Assembly (NCBI RefSeq): GCF_025024155.1 | Contig: NW_026251770.1 | Location: 1-64,000, forward strand | Source: Gamsiella multidivaricata | Taxonomy: Eukaryota > Mortierellomycota > Mortierellomycetes > Mortierellales > Mortierellaceae | Reading direction: 5' to 3' | DNA: 64,000 nt | Part shown: in pieces, positions 1 to 11,474 of the stretch | How positions within the stretch are numbered: position 1 is the first letter of the stretch | Layout of the letters: each line of letters opens with the position of its first letter | Position numbers and translations under genes: made by a program | Notes under the pieces: generated by a model | The model's database searches: none | Seen by the model: only the letters and a program-made list of their open reading frames with translations | Told to the model about the DNA's origin: nothing

Positions 1-2
1 CA

Positions 3-2174
3 ACTTCTTCGTCGAGCACTCAGCCTGCCACCGTTGGAACTACTGCCTCGGCAACCATCTCGAGTACTACACCCACTTCGTCTCAGTTCACTCGACCGAC
101 GCACACCCAGACTTACTCTTCATCCAGCACAACCTCGATTGTCTCACAGCAATCTTCGCCGGCTCTCAACCACAGCCAACCGCCTGCTAGCCCATCACAG
201 ACCTTCCGTCCACCACCTACTCATACCTACTCGACATCAAGCACGGCCCCCACGGCCTCGGCGGCAGTCACGACTCCGCAAACCTACCAACCACTGAATG
301 TACAGACCCCATCCATTTCTCAGACGTATCGACCGCCGACCGCCGTGCCAACACAGCCTGCTTCTCAGCCATTCAGGCCTCCTCAACCGACTCAACATGT
401 CTTTAACCCGTTTAGGCCACAGCAGCGACCACTAGCCGCACAGACATACCAACCACCACCCACCCATTCGCACACTGAGGTAAGCACGGCTACAGGGATT
501 CGTCCAGTCCCACCAGCGCAGCAGCCGAGCATCACGACAGCAGCCGCAAAACCCCATGCCATGGATATTTCACAGCTCATTGCAACCAAGCTGAAGCAAG
601 CCGGATTGGTACGTCCATATCAAGATCAGGAGAGAGAGCAGCGCCCTCTTTAGTTGCGATTTACTGATTTCGGTATCTTTAACCTACCATTCACCATATG
701 CCATATTGTTAAATAGAATAAGAATTTCATGGATTCTAAAGACGATGTCCCGCGGCTGTTCTTGATCGCACCCACGCTCGAGGAGCCGCTCGTGCGAGGA
801 CCCTACAGACCCATCCGCATCCTCCTGCCGTGCCAGGCACCTTCGTCCCTCAACGGCGATGAGGAGTCTGTGCACATGACGTCCCACAACGGTTATACCA
901 TCAAGAATCCAAACGACTTTTTACACAACAATCGGGATACTGTCAAGCTGATGAGCACCATCACCAGTTATTTCGCCCGTGCCGCCGCTGTAGGTAGTCA
1001 GTATCAGGCGGCGTTGGGCGTTGTTGGAGACCTGGCTGCCACGGCTGCAGCTTTCTACGCGGCGAACGCGGATAACAGGACCCATCTTAACACGGCAGGA
1101 CTCGACACGGACAGTTTGTACGAGATGCATCTGGCGACGGAGAACCATCAGAGAGAGGCGCTCAAGATCCTGCTCATGGCCGCGGCTGCATCGGACAGGA
1201 CACAAAGCATGACAGGCGAACTGAATGGAATCGTGTTGAACAATGGACGGACCATCTGGGTGTGCAAGGAGTGCTATGATCATATGCTGAAGGGCGAATC
1301 CATCATGGACAAGTACCACGTTTCACTGAGCGACTATGAGACGCTGACGAAACGCGGACCCGAGGTCAAGGTCACTCTGCGGAGCTCGGCATCGCTGATC
1401 ATTTTTACAAACGCTCTTTGGAACAACCCCGAGACTCGCAACGTCACGATCCGTATCGTCTCTGAGTACTTTGAAACGCCTGAACGGTCCCACCGTGCCG
1501 CGCTGAGCTCCATTCAGTCGTTGTTCAGTGATTTGGGACAGGCGCTGGCCTCGAAACGACTCACGCATTTAGAAATCCACGGCAACTCTGTGTCGGGTGC
1601 AATCTACTCTAACTTACAGTGCGTTCTCAAGTGCTCAACGCTCGAACGACTTTCCATCCAGGGATTCCCTCGGTTCCTGCAGGGCGCAAACCTACCAAAG
1701 GACTGCAAGCTGCTGACGAAGTTGATGCTCGATAACGTGCTGATCGATACGGAAGAGGCCGCAAATAACTTTAGAGGATTGATGCACGCCAATCCGGGAA
1801 TCAACCATTTGCGACTGTCGCGTGCGGGGTTTACACATGCTGCACTGAGCGTGTTGTTCCTTGTGGAGGGTACTGCGAACAAGGCGATATCTGTACCCAA
1901 GTTGTTCATGAGGCTGGTCCAGCTGAGCCTGAGCGACAACAACATGGATCAGATCTCGGCACTGACGTTTGTAAGAATGGCGTTCTTGAGTGTGAATCTG
2001 ACACATTTGGATCTATCCGGAAATCCGATGATTGGCGATCCCGGCTGTAGGGCGATCATGACATTGTTGAAGGAGAAGAGTCGTAAGCTGGTGGAGCTCA
2101 AGACAGAGAGGACGGGGACTGAGATGCGAACACGGATGGAGCTTGACCAGATTTTGTCCAAGTCATGCTCGTAG
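3..2174 (+). CDS. Leucine-rich-repeat (RNI-like) protein with Ser/Thr/Pro/Gln-rich N-terminal part; 5' end outside window
   Basis: Proposed as join(<3..608,717..2174). The frame is open from the left edge and encodes a Ser/Thr/Pro/Gln-rich, low-complexity stretch ending in a short helix-like segment (DISQLIATKLKQAGL). A strong donor (GTACGT at 609) and an acceptor (AAATAG ending at 716) remove 108 bases and join the two parts in frame, bypassing the stop at 651-653. The second exon carries an IAPTLEEP-type segment, an alpha-helical middle and, over its last ~220 residues, ribonuclease-inhibitor-like leucine-rich repeats (for example LTHLDLSGNPMI). AATAAA follows the stop by about 30 bases. 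LRR proteins of this kind usually mediate protein contacts; no catalytic motif is visible. If the intron is not real, the second part is a separate gene starting at the ATG at 729. The specific function is unknown. Confidence 0.72.
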
Positions 2175-2609
2175 AGCAACATTAACTTTATTCTTTGTAA
2201 ATAAACATTTTTGCATGGGCCACAAGAAAGTTCCAGGAGATTTTAGGAATTTGCGGATCGGCTTAAAAGTTACAGCCTAAGCGTTTAGCTTCAGCTGCTA
2301 CGAGAGGGAACACAGCAAGATATGCGGCCGTCCAATTCTCGATTCAAAAGTACATGTGGTCGTGCCTCGTAACATGGTTCCTATCGTTCACAATACAGAG
2401 GGCATATTTTCGTCGAAAGATACAGCATGCGTGTATGCATGCAGGGGAAGTGCTTTTGCCATCAATTGAGACAGAGCTGGAGGTTAGAACTATTTTTTAA
2501 TAAATGCAAATGTAAACATATACAAGTAACGCGCTGCACAGCAGTAATAGCCCATGTGTTCGTCAATTGTTTCTCCTGTGACGAGAGGATGTTTAGGTTG
2601 ACAAATAGC
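2175..2609. other. Intergenic, with 3' UTR of the LRR gene
   Basis: An AATAAA poly(A) signal lies near 2201, just after the LRR gene's stop. I see no gene, RNA or repeat in the remainder. Confidence 0.5.
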
Positions 2610-3150
2610 TCTTCCTTGCCGGTTTTCATCGCTCCATGCTATGATTGCCGCCGCTTTTTGACACCTGTTGTTGAGTACAAACAAAACGCGTTGATGCTGT
2701 AGTCGTCCAGCTGTTCGAGCTCGATCTTTCGACCTTGTGGAGCACATCGAGTCCAGCTTTCAAACGCCTTCCAGACGGACACATGGGTTGGTCCATTGCC
2801 AACACCCTCACCGCGGATAGCCAGGACTGGCTCATGGTCTCCGACCAAATGGTATATCTCTATAACCCTGCAGCTTCCAATTGGACAGACAACCCTAGGA
2901 GATCAGAGCGGTCACACAAAGAACCATGGGCTACCAATCCCGACAAAGAACAGATCTAAGCCCAACCGTCCTCGACCGTCAACGCTGTGATTGAAGTGGC
3001 CATGGAGCACCGAAAGTGTGGCCTCTGGAGGGGTGCTACTAAGGCGCAACACGGCTGTAACGGCTGGATTTCAAACGATAAATGCCGACCAAAACAGGAT
3101 AGTCAACGAGTTCAATATAGTGTATCGATAAACGCAGAAAATGATGTTTG
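2610..3150 (+). pseudogene. Decayed kelch-repeat membrane protein (paralog fragment)
   Basis: Broken remnant of the same family as the intact kelch gene at 3968. Around 2700-2890 the reading ELDLSTLWSTSSPAF, then KRLPDGH, then IANTLTADSQDWLMVSDQ and VYLYNPAASNW follows the intact gene's SLDLSASWSTTSPSY, KHLPDGY, IASTLTKDNQNWFLISNQ and MYLYNFAASNW in the same order. A shifted frame at about 2615-2650 matches the SVFIEGQ segment upstream. A further match (NGWI...) occurs at about 3065-3100. No signal peptide, membrane segment or full set of blades survives, and stops and frameshifts interrupt it. It lies in tandem about 0.8 kb upstream of the intact copy. The outer limits are approximate. Confidence 0.75.
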
Positions 3151-3967
3151 CGTCTTGAGCAAGTAATGAGCATTAGACTACTGTACAGCGGCGGGATTTA
3201 TTTAACATCTTGATAATAAAAAAAATAAAAAAAATTCACTGCATGCTCCTTGTGCTAAATACTGGCAAAGCGATCGCACTGTGAAGTGTGCGATGGCAGG
3301 TACAGGATTACGTGAGTGCATGGTTGGGAGGGTACAACGAAGAAGTGGACAAACCCTTGATTGTTTCAATGTGCACGGTCATCCGTCCCCTATTGGATCA
3401 TATTAGTCTGCAACCCTCCGAAACCCAAAGGTACAGGCCGCCAGCATCTATTAAAAATATCAGTATGCTCTGTTTATTCCACCGCCGTCTGTGCGCGCGA
3501 CAGTCGTTACTGATGCCGCCGTAAACGATTTAGCCAGCACGACATTGACGCCAACAATACCTGCCATATCTCCCAGCCAAAGCCGCCCGCTGATCATGGG
3601 TCCCATCTGCGCCAGGCACCGTGTGAACAGCGGGAATCTGAGCAGTGCCCACAAAAATAGCGCTTTGCATGTCTGCGCCCACCTATATATCCTCAAAGTG
3701 AGCATCTTTTCTTCACAGGACGAGGGCGAGGTAGCGTGCTGAACAGAGGGTATGTATGACCGAGAGCCCCTTTCGCATGCCGACAACAGACAAAACAACA
3801 ACACATAAAAATCGCTATTCTCTTTGTTCCTCGCCCATTTTTTTTTCTCTCACTCAATCCCCTCCATCTTTGCTTTTGTTCCTTTGACACTCTCGCCTTG
3901 GCTCCCTCATCCCCCTCAACCCCCTGAAGAAACCCTGCGGCATCCTTAACATAGTCTGGGATTCATA
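3151..3967. other. Intergenic; upstream region of kelch gene
   Basis: No gene recognised. The last ~130 bases are C/T-rich, as is common in fungal 5' leaders, and end directly before the ATG at 3968. Confidence 0.45.
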
Positions 3968-5347
3968 ATGTCAACACCCAAAATTCATCGCCCAGGCACA
4001 CTCCGCCTGCTCTCACTCTTCGCAACACTATTGTTCAATGCTACAGCTATTCACGCCCAGGGATACATCCCGAGCCCAACCTACCAGCCTGCCAGTGTCT
4101 TCATCGAGGGGCAAGCAATGTGGGTGATGGGAGGACGCACAATATCGACGGACAGCTTGGTCCCCCAGATGTTCTCGCTCGATCTATCTGCTTCATGGAG
4201 CACAACCAGCCCATCCTACAAGCACCTTCCAGACGGATATGCTGAGAGGGGCATTGCTAGCACCCTCACCAAAGATAATCAGAATTGGTTCTTGATCTCC
4301 AACCAGACAATGTACCTCTACAACTTCGCGGCTTCAAACTGGGCCACCCTGGAGAACGACAGTCACATCACCAGTTCGAACGGCATTGGTGCTGCAACCG
4401 ATCCAGAAACTGGAAAGATTTACATCCCCAATGGATATTTTGACTCTGCAGGAGTCCGATACGAACTCGTGTATGATCCATCGTACAGGAATTCGATTTC
4501 CTCGACTAGTCTTCCACAGGGTCTCGCAAGGTCGTTCCTCTACTCTATCGCTTGGTCCACCTCGTTAAAGGGCGCGCTCATGTTCGGCGGCTTCGACTAC
4601 GCTACCAATACCACAAGCAACGACCTGTATCTTTACAGCCCAACGAACGGATGGAAGCTACAGACGGCAACAGGAAGCATACCTTCGCCTCGCCGAGCCG
4701 CCTGTTTCGTTCCGGCGTACTCTGGCTCAAAAATGATCCTATTCGGAGGGGACAGCAACGTGGGTTCCACTACGGATGATGGCCCGGCGTATGGTGACAT
4801 CTACGTTTTGGATGTAGTTACTATGACCTGGACCCGAGGAGCCGATGCCGATCTGGTGAGCGCGCGTGTTGGCCATGCCTGCGCTGTTTCGGGAGACTAC
4901 TTCATCGCCTGGGGCGGGTTTAACAATGGAAACCAAGATGGTAGTGTCCCCAATGTCATCACTGTTTACAATCTGAAATCAGGAACCTGGACAACCGACT
5001 ACGTCTACTCTCCTCCAAGTGGCAGCAAATCTAATCTGGCGGTCATCATTGGCGCCAGCGTCAGTGGTTTAGTCCTTCTCATCTTGGCCGCTGTCCTGAT
5101 CCTGAGGTGGAGGAGATCAAAGGAACCTTATGTCCCTGCGCCAATTCCTCTGAACGATCCCAAGCCCATCACATTTGCAGCACCCAGGGCACAATCTACC
5201 CAGGTTCAACATCCATATCAGTATATCTCGGTACAATCGCAATCACAACTACAATCAGCATCTGCGGACACTTCGTATTATACTGAACCTCAGTCGCATA
5301 CACCCCAACCGCACACGCGTCAATTTTATTCGCCTTCCGCGAACTAA
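3968..5347 (+). CDS. Kelch-repeat type I membrane protein
   Basis: Encodes 459 residues in one exon. An N-terminal signal peptide (about residues 1-30, ending near AIHAQ) leads a kelch/galactose-oxidase-like beta-propeller with blade motifs such as MWVMGGRT, ALMFGGFD, MILFGGDS and FIAWGGFN. A single membrane span follows (about residues 357-380, LAVIIGASVSGLVLLILAAV), then a basic WRRSK stop-transfer segment and a Gln/Ser/Pro-rich cytoplasmic tail. This predicts a surface protein with an extracellular propeller and a short cytosolic tail; the ligand is unknown. Two decayed relatives (2610-3150, 12888-14472) and one intact relative (19017-20456) lie nearby. The tail may be shortened: past the stop, Pro/Ser-rich coding-like sequence continues to 5513, partly in another frame. 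Confidence 0.9.
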   Translation: MSTPKIHRPGTLRLLSLFATLLFNATAIHAQGYIPSPTYQPASVFIEGQAMWVMGGRTISTDSLVPQMFSLDLSASWSTTSPSYKHLPDGYAERGIASTLTKDNQNWFLISNQTMYLYNFAASNWATLENDSHITSSNGIGAATDPETGKIYIPNGYFDSAGVRYELVYDPSYRNSISSTSLPQGLARSFLYSIAWSTSLKGALMFGGFDYATNTTSNDLYLYSPTNGWKLQTATGSIPSPRRAACFVPAYSGSKMILFGGDSNVGSTTDDGPAYGDIYVLDVVTMTWTRGADADLVSARVGHACAVSGDYFIAWGGFNNGNQDGSVPNVITVYNLKSGTWTTDYVYSPPSGSKSNLAVIIGASVSGLVLLILAAVLILRWRRSKEPYVPAPIPLNDPKPITFAAPRAQSTQVQHPYQYISVQSQSQLQSASADTSYYTEPQSHTPQPHTRQFYSPSAN

Positions 5348-5972
5348 ATATACCAGCCGGTCGACCGGTCGGGCTATGTGGTTCCGACCGCGCACAGCTA
5401 CTCAAAATCCTGAGACTTCACATCCTTCCGCATCGCCTGTAACCGCAGCGTCTGCCTATACCCCTTACACACAATCACTTCCAGTCAGTACGGCTCAGGT
5501 ATTACCCCGGTAAACCCACTAAAAGAAGCAAGCTCAGGTTAAGGAAGATCTATTTATTTACAGAGCTAAATAGTGTGTTTCTGAACATTAAAGTTTTCGT
5601 TTGTTTCTGGGGCGGAATTGAGAGCGAATTGGACCATGCAAGAGCTTTCTTTCTATTCATTCCTTCTTCCCTTCTGTCGTTGAGTCCCGCATCCATAGAA
5701 TGTAGATCTGCATCGCAGCATTAAAAACAATCAAGTAGTCGACCAATTCTCCAGCCAACCAACCAGCCAGGCATGCAACACGCAATGTTTGTCTCATGCA
5801 TCAATATTTAAACAACGGTGCAGAAAAGCATATTATGATATGTGTATGGACATGTACGCATGGATATGTGCACATGGTCCTTGAAGGACATGTTATGTGT
5901 TGCGCAGGAAAGTAAGCATTGAAAGCCCCCTTCGTTTCTGTTATCTGATGATCCACTGGTCAAAGTCAAAAT
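5348..5972. other. Intergenic, with coding-like continuation of the kelch tail
   Basis: From 5348 to 5409 the kelch frame stays readable after its stop. From about 5412 to 5513 another frame reads as a Pro/Ser/Thr-rich tail ending at TAA. Beyond that the sequence is A/T-rich with no gene seen. The left arm of the inverted repeat begins at 5973. Confidence 0.45.
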
Positions 5973-6637
5973 GACCACCCTCTGTAATTTCAATGCTGCC
6001 CTTTCACCTCCCCTCAGCTGCACGATATACCAAATGCTCCCTTGAGCCTCGAGTAAAGGGCCCTGTGCGGGTTGTATCTTTACATGGATATGTTGAGTAG
6101 CAGCGTGTTTATGTATTGCAGCACTCCTAGTCCAGTGTACAAAAGTAGAGGGGAGGGGAGGGGAGGAGGGAGGACTAAACAACGTTTGCATACTCCAGGC
6201 CCCTCGTTCTATGCTCATAGTCTCTTCTCTGATGGATACAGCACGCCATCATGCACCGTGCTATTTGTAGATCCTGCCCTCCTGGCGACCTTCAGCTCCG
6301 TGATCGTGTTCCCAGCCAGCTCCTCCTTGTCACCGTCCCCTGCCGTCGTCAGCTCGTCATCCACACTTGCAGATACAGGCAGACCGGCCTCGACAGCCTC
6401 GAGGACTTCGATAGGGACCTTGGGCCCACGAACGGGGTCGCTGTTCGGGTACAGGGCCAGAGTGACTACGAGTCCAACACCGGATATGACGACGTACGAG
6501 TAGAAGGCGGCGCGGTATCCGGGCAGCAGCTCTGCGCCCGTGGCAGTGACAGGGTTCTTGTTGTTGGCAATGATGTTGGAGATGGCGATCCCGATAGGTG
6601 CGCCGACCTGCAGGCAGAGGTTGTAGACTGCCGATGT

Positions 6638-6702
6638 GAGAGGTAGAGAGGTAGAGAGGCAGAGAGGTAGAGAGGTAGAGAGGTAGAGAGGTAGAGAGGC
6701 AA
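6638..6702. repeat. Octamer minisatellite in intron 3 of left MFS copy
   Basis: About eight units of AGAGGTAG with a few variants, the mirror of CTACCTCT units at 11410-11474. It supplies the pyrimidine-rich stretch before the intron 3 acceptor on the coding strand. Confidence 0.85.
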
Positions 6703-8022
6703 GAAAAAATGGTTAGCAGCTGTAGATCTTCACCGACTGTGCACGTCTACAGGAGGGTTGAATCAAGCATGCTTCGAACCGTCCACAGCACAACTTACCA
6801 GCTCCAACCACCCCTTGGTCCTCGTCCGCAGCATCGGCCACCGAGTTGATCTGGCACGTCACCCAGATGCAGGCCATGGCGACCATGTTCAGGATCAGCG
6901 ATGGGAACGGGACGGCCCAGTACGAGGAAGTGTCCTTGAGCTGTGCCCACAGGACGCCAGAGGCGATCAAGAAGAACCACCCGACAACGACAACGATCTT
7001 GGACCGGACCAGCGGGATCACCACCGAAAGAATTCCCACGACAATGAGCGACCCGACACCGTGTGGGATGAACCCCAGCGAGGTCTTCAGAGACGTGTAT
7101 CCGAGCACGTTCTGGAACGCAAGCGATACGAAGTAAAAGTGTGCGTTCATGGCCGCCATCATGCACAGGGCAGTGGCACAGGACGCAAGGAACCGGCGGG
7201 AGCGCCAGATGTGCAGTGGCATGATCGGGTAGTCGATCCTGAGCTCGATGATGATGAAGCAAACGAGAAGGGCGACCCTGATCAGGAAAGGCGCCAGGGT
7301 CTTTGCGACGGCCCAACCAGCGGCGGGACCCTCGCTGAGGTAGTAGATGACACCGACTATCCCCAAAGTGAACGAGGCCATGCCGAAAAAGTCAAGGCGG
7401 CGATCCTCGGCCTTGCCTTGCGCCTTCTCGGCAGGAATGACAAGAATGCCGAGGATGGTAAGGGCGAATCCGATGATCCCGGTGATATAAAACATCCATC
7501 GCCAGCCTAGAGGGCAGTTGTAGGAGAAAAGAAGAAAGAGAAAGGGATGGGGAGTGAGATAGGGAGCGGGATAGGGGGCATAAGGTCAACAGCGTTCTTC
7601 GATCAGACTACATGTGCAAGGACAAATGGGGGTTCGCTGCACATGGCGCAGAGAAGCAAACGACCGAGTCCATACCAATGGTGGATCCGAGGATGCCGCC
7701 GAGCAGGACGCCGACGATGGATCCAATGGCAGCAGTGCCGCCAAAGATGCTCAGGGCCCTGATACGCTCCGGTCCAGCTGGATAGGTGGTCGTCAGGATG
7801 GCCAGTGCGCTAGGCACAGTGAAACCGGCCCCCGTTCCCTGAAGAGCACGTCCAACGGACATCATGGCCGGGTCCTTTGCAAAGCCATTGACGATGGCCT
7901 AGATCGAGAACCAGGCCACGCCGAGGATGTAGATGTTACGGTGGCCAAAGAGATCGCCGAGACGACCGCCGAGAAGAAGAAAAGCACCGTATGCCAGGCA
8001 TAGGCAGACGAGACCCTGAGGC

Positions 8023-8024
<2 letters not shown>

Positions 8025-8088
<64 letters not shown>
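8025..8088. repeat. (GA)32 microsatellite
   Basis: 64 bases of pure GA dinucleotide. On the minus strand this is a TC tract next to the intron 1 acceptor of the left MFS copy. The right-arm equivalent is 80 bases. Confidence 0.95.
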
Positions 8089-8089
<1 letters not shown>

Positions 8090-8442
8090 AGGGAGGGATA
8101 GATCGCGTTAGATCACAAAGTGCGGATGTGAACGTGCATCGCGCAGCGCTCCGTCGCGGGAAATGGCTTGGTTCGTTTATACTTCCACCTACCATTGCAG
8201 TTGGTCGATGTGGAAACCAACGTCGCGCATGACCTTGGGGAGGACAATGGTGACACTGGCGACATTGATGGTATCGAGCATCTGAGCCATCGATACGATC
8301 GCCAGCAGGAGACTCTTCTTCTGATTCAGGTGACGATACCAGGGGAGATTGGCTTTCGCCATACTGCTGTCTGACATGGTGGAGTGCGGATTGTGTGCTC
8401 AGATTTGTTTGTGTGCGAGTCCGTGTGATATTTAGGCTGTGT

Positions 8443-8803
8443 GCAACTAAGTATGATATTCCAGGTGTATGCGTGCCTGTGCGGAGAACGTGATAAAGGC
8501 TTGAAAGAAAGAGAAAGGATACGGAAGATGCTAAGAGATTGAGGCGCGTTCCGCTGTCGCTCGAGTGCGCTCGCTTATTGTAGGCTGTTGTTTTGTTGCC
8601 TTGGTGAAGTTGATGAAGAACAGCAACAGAGGATGGATCGAGGTGTTTTATGGGCGAAAGCACTACTGCGCGCTGCATTCAGAGAACAGACGAAAATAAG
8701 CAAAGATGCTCCATGGCGGTTGGACCTGCAAGTAAGTGTGATGTTCTAGGTGTATGCGTGCGTGCGCGAAGGACTCGGTAAAGACCCTAAAGAAAGAGAA
8801 GAG
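8443..8803. repeat. Diverged direct repeat of the MFS 5' leader (8443-8517 and 8728-8803)
   Basis: The segment at 8443-8517, inside the left arm upstream of the MFS start, recurs in the same orientation at 8728-8803 in the spacer with scattered substitutions. Shared blocks include GGTGTATGCGTGC and AAAGAAAGAGAA. The spacer therefore holds part of an older, diverged leader copy. Confidence 0.75.
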
Positions 8804-9373
8804 AAGGAGCGCAGCACTACTGCCGCAGTAACTATTTCCAGCCTGAGCGGAATAGACTTGCAGTATGAGAGCAGCTGTGCTCTTGGTCATATCGTTTCCA
8901 GCAATTGTCGATCAAAGCAGCACGCGTTAGTGGTGTGCATCGATTGACCATATCGACAAGCGGTGCATCTGCAGAAACAATTACGTAGAAGAAGGGAATC
9001 AGATGCATTAATACACTTTTACGCTGATCGTCTCTTGACTTTTTCTGTAGACTGCAAATCGGACATGCATCCAGGTGCGGCCTTGTGAAACACTCGATAG
9101 GTTACGCTTAACGGAGTTAAGGTATATCCGTACCTACACGCGTGCTTCGCACTCAGGAGAGTACATTACGTGGTATTTGTAATAGGTCTTTGTGTCTTTG
9201 CGCAGACGGGGTACGTGGACAGGGCAAATACACAAACCGCAAAGTTGGCTCTAAACTAGTCTAGTCTGCGAATTCTTGGCCGATTGAAAGAAATTGCATA
9301 GCAGCCACTTTAACTGATTGTTCTTTGGAATTCAGAGGCATGCATTTGCACAAGGGTGCTACAGCAGAAACGT
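8723..9373. promoter_or_regulatory. Unique 651-base spacer between the inverted arms; shared upstream region
   Basis: Single-copy centre of the inverted repeat. The two MFS copies diverge from it, with start codons at 8377 (minus) and 9719 (plus), so it and the inner arm ends would be a bidirectional promoter region. Its left end holds the diverged leader repeat. No convincing gene or TATA box is seen; promoter function is inferred from position only. Confidence 0.5.
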
Positions 9374-10006
9374 CAACCGCCATGGAGCATCTTTGCTTAT
9401 TTTCGTCTGTTCTCTGAATGCAGCGCGCAGTAGTGCTTTCGCCCATAAAACACCTCGATCCATCCTCTGTTGCTGTTCTTCATCAACTTCACCAAGGCAA
9501 CAAAACAACAGCCTACAATAAGCGAGCGCACTCGAGCGACAGCGGAACGCGCCTCAATCTCTTAGCATCTTCCGTATCCTTTCTCTTTCTTTCAAGCCTT
9601 TATCACGTTCTCCGCACAGGCACGCATACACCTGGAATATCATACTTAGTTGCACACAGCCTAAATATCACACGGACTCGCACACAAACAAATCTGAGCA
9701 CACAATCCGCACTCCACCATGTCAGACAGCAGTATGGCGAAAGCCAATCTCCCCTGGTATCGTCACCTGAATCAGAAGAAGAGTCTCCTGCTGGCGATCG
9801 TATCGATGGCTCAGATGCTCGATACCATCAATGTCGCCAGTGTCACCATTGTCCTCCCCAAGGTCATGCGCGACGTTGGTTTCCACATCGACCAACTGCA
9901 ATGGTAGGTGGAAGTATAAACGAACCAAGCCATTTCCCGCGACGGAGCGCTGCGCGATGCACGTTCACATCCGCACTTTGTGATCTAACGCGATCTATCC
10001 CTCCCT

Positions 10007-10007
<1 letters not shown>

Positions 10008-10087
<80 letters not shown>
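10008..10087. repeat. (TC)40 microsatellite
   Basis: 80 bases of TC dinucleotide just before the intron 1 acceptor (CCTCAG, ending 10096). It acts as that intron's polypyrimidine tract and is the only length difference found between the two arms. Confidence 0.95.
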
Positions 10088-10089
<2 letters not shown>

Positions 10090-11409
10090 GCCTCAGGGTC
10101 TCGTCTGCCTATGCCTGGCATACGGTGCTTTTCTTCTTCTCGGCGGTCGTCTCGGCGATCTCTTTGGCCACCGTAACATCTACATCCTCGGCGTGGCCTG
10201 GTTCTCGATCTAGGCCATCGTCAATGGCTTTGCAAAGGACCCGGCCATGATGTCCGTTGGACGTGCTCTTCAGGGAACGGGGGCCGGTTTCACTGTGCCT
10301 AGCGCACTGGCCATCCTGACGACCACCTATCCAGCTGGACCGGAGCGTATCAGGGCCCTGAGCATCTTTGGCGGCACTGCTGCCATTGGATCCATCGTCG
10401 GCGTCCTGCTCGGCGGCATCCTCGGATCCACCATTGGTATGGACTCGGTCGTTTGCTTCTCTGCGCCATGTGCAGCGAACCCCCATTTGTCCTTGCACAT
10501 GTAGTCTGATCGAAGAACGCTGTTGACCTTATGCCCCCTATCCCGCTCCCTATCTCACTCCCCATCCCTTTCTCTTTCTTCTTTTCTCCTACAACTGCCC
10601 TCTAGGCTGGCGATGGATGTTTTATATCACCGGGATCATCGGATTCGCCCTTACCATCCTCGGCATTCTTGTCATTCCTGCCGAGAAGGCGCAAGGCAAG
10701 GCCGAGGATCGCCGCCTTGACTTTTTCGGCATGGCCTCGTTCACTTTGGGGATAGTCGGTGTCATCTACTACCTCAGCGAGGGTCCCGCCGCTGGTTGGG
10801 CCGTCGCAAAGACCCTGGCGCCTTTCCTGATCAGGGTCGCCCTTCTCGTTTGCTTCATCATCATCGAGCTCAGGATCGACTACCCGATCATGCCACTGCA
10901 CATCTGGCGCTCCCGCCGGTTCCTTGCGTCCTGTGCCACTGCCCTGTGCATGATGGCGGCCATGAACGCACACTTTTACTTCGTATCGCTTGCGTTCCAG
11001 AACGTGCTCGGATACACGTCTCTGAAGACCTCGCTGGGGTTCATCCCACACGGTGTCGGGTCGCTCATTGTCGTGGGAATTCTTTCGGTGGTGATCCCGC
11101 TGGTCCGGTCCAAGATCGTTGTCGTTGTCGGGTGGTTCTTCTTGATCGCCTCTGGCGTCCTGTGGGCACAGCTCAAGGACACTTCCTCGTACTGGGCCGT
11201 CCCGTTCCCATCGCTGATCCTGAACATGGTCGCCATGGCCTGCATCTGGGTGACGTGCCAGATCAACTCGGTGGCCGATGCTGCGGACGAGGACCAAGGG
11301 GTGGTTGGAGCTGGTAAGTTGTGCTGTGGACGGTTCGAAGCATGCTTGATTCAACCCTCCTGTAGACGTGCACAGTCGGTGAAGATCTACAGCTGCTAAC
11401 CATTTTTTC

Positions 11410-11474
11410 TTGCCTCTCTACCTCTCTACCTCTCTACCTCTCTACCTCTCTGCCTCTCTACCTCTCTACCTCTC
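11410..11474. repeat. CTACCTCT minisatellite in intron 3 of right MFS copy
   Basis: About eight octamer units with minor variants (CTGCCTCT), directly upstream of the acceptor GGCAG ending at 11484. Same length as its mirror at 6638-6702. Confidence 0.85.

Larger units (their letters stand above)
6215..8377 (-). pseudogene. DHA2-type MFS drug/H+ antiporter, left inverted copy, disrupted
   Basis: Mirror copy of the gene at 9719-11897, transcribed leftwards. Exons by symmetry: 8193..8377, 7676..8015, 6799..7506 and 6215..6627. The product would be a 14-span major facilitator (DHA2) transporter, judged from LDTINVASVTIVLP, GRLGDLFGHRN, RALQGTGAGFTVPSA and the DEDQGVVGA region. Exon 2 is broken twice: a one-base frame change between about 7997 and 8014, and an in-frame TAG at 7899-7901 where relatives usually have Trp. 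The (GA)32 tract at 8025-8088 is the polypyrimidine tract of intron 1 on the coding strand. Both defects are identical in the right copy. Without them the gene looks well preserved, so inactivation is recent or partly a sequencing artefact. Confidence 0.82.
5973..8722. repeat. Left arm of a 2.75 kb near-perfect inverted repeat
   Basis: 2750 bases that reappear in reverse complement at 9374-12139. Pairing follows left + right = 18096 between the GA tract and the centre, and 18112 outside it. The 16-base difference comes entirely from the dinucleotide tract. All translations compared between the arms are identical. The outer edge is sharp at 5973/12139 and the inner edge at 8722/9374. Confidence 0.95.

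Noticed and set aside
8023..8232. Arg-Glu repeat protein
   Set aside because: Translation of the (GA)n microsatellite.
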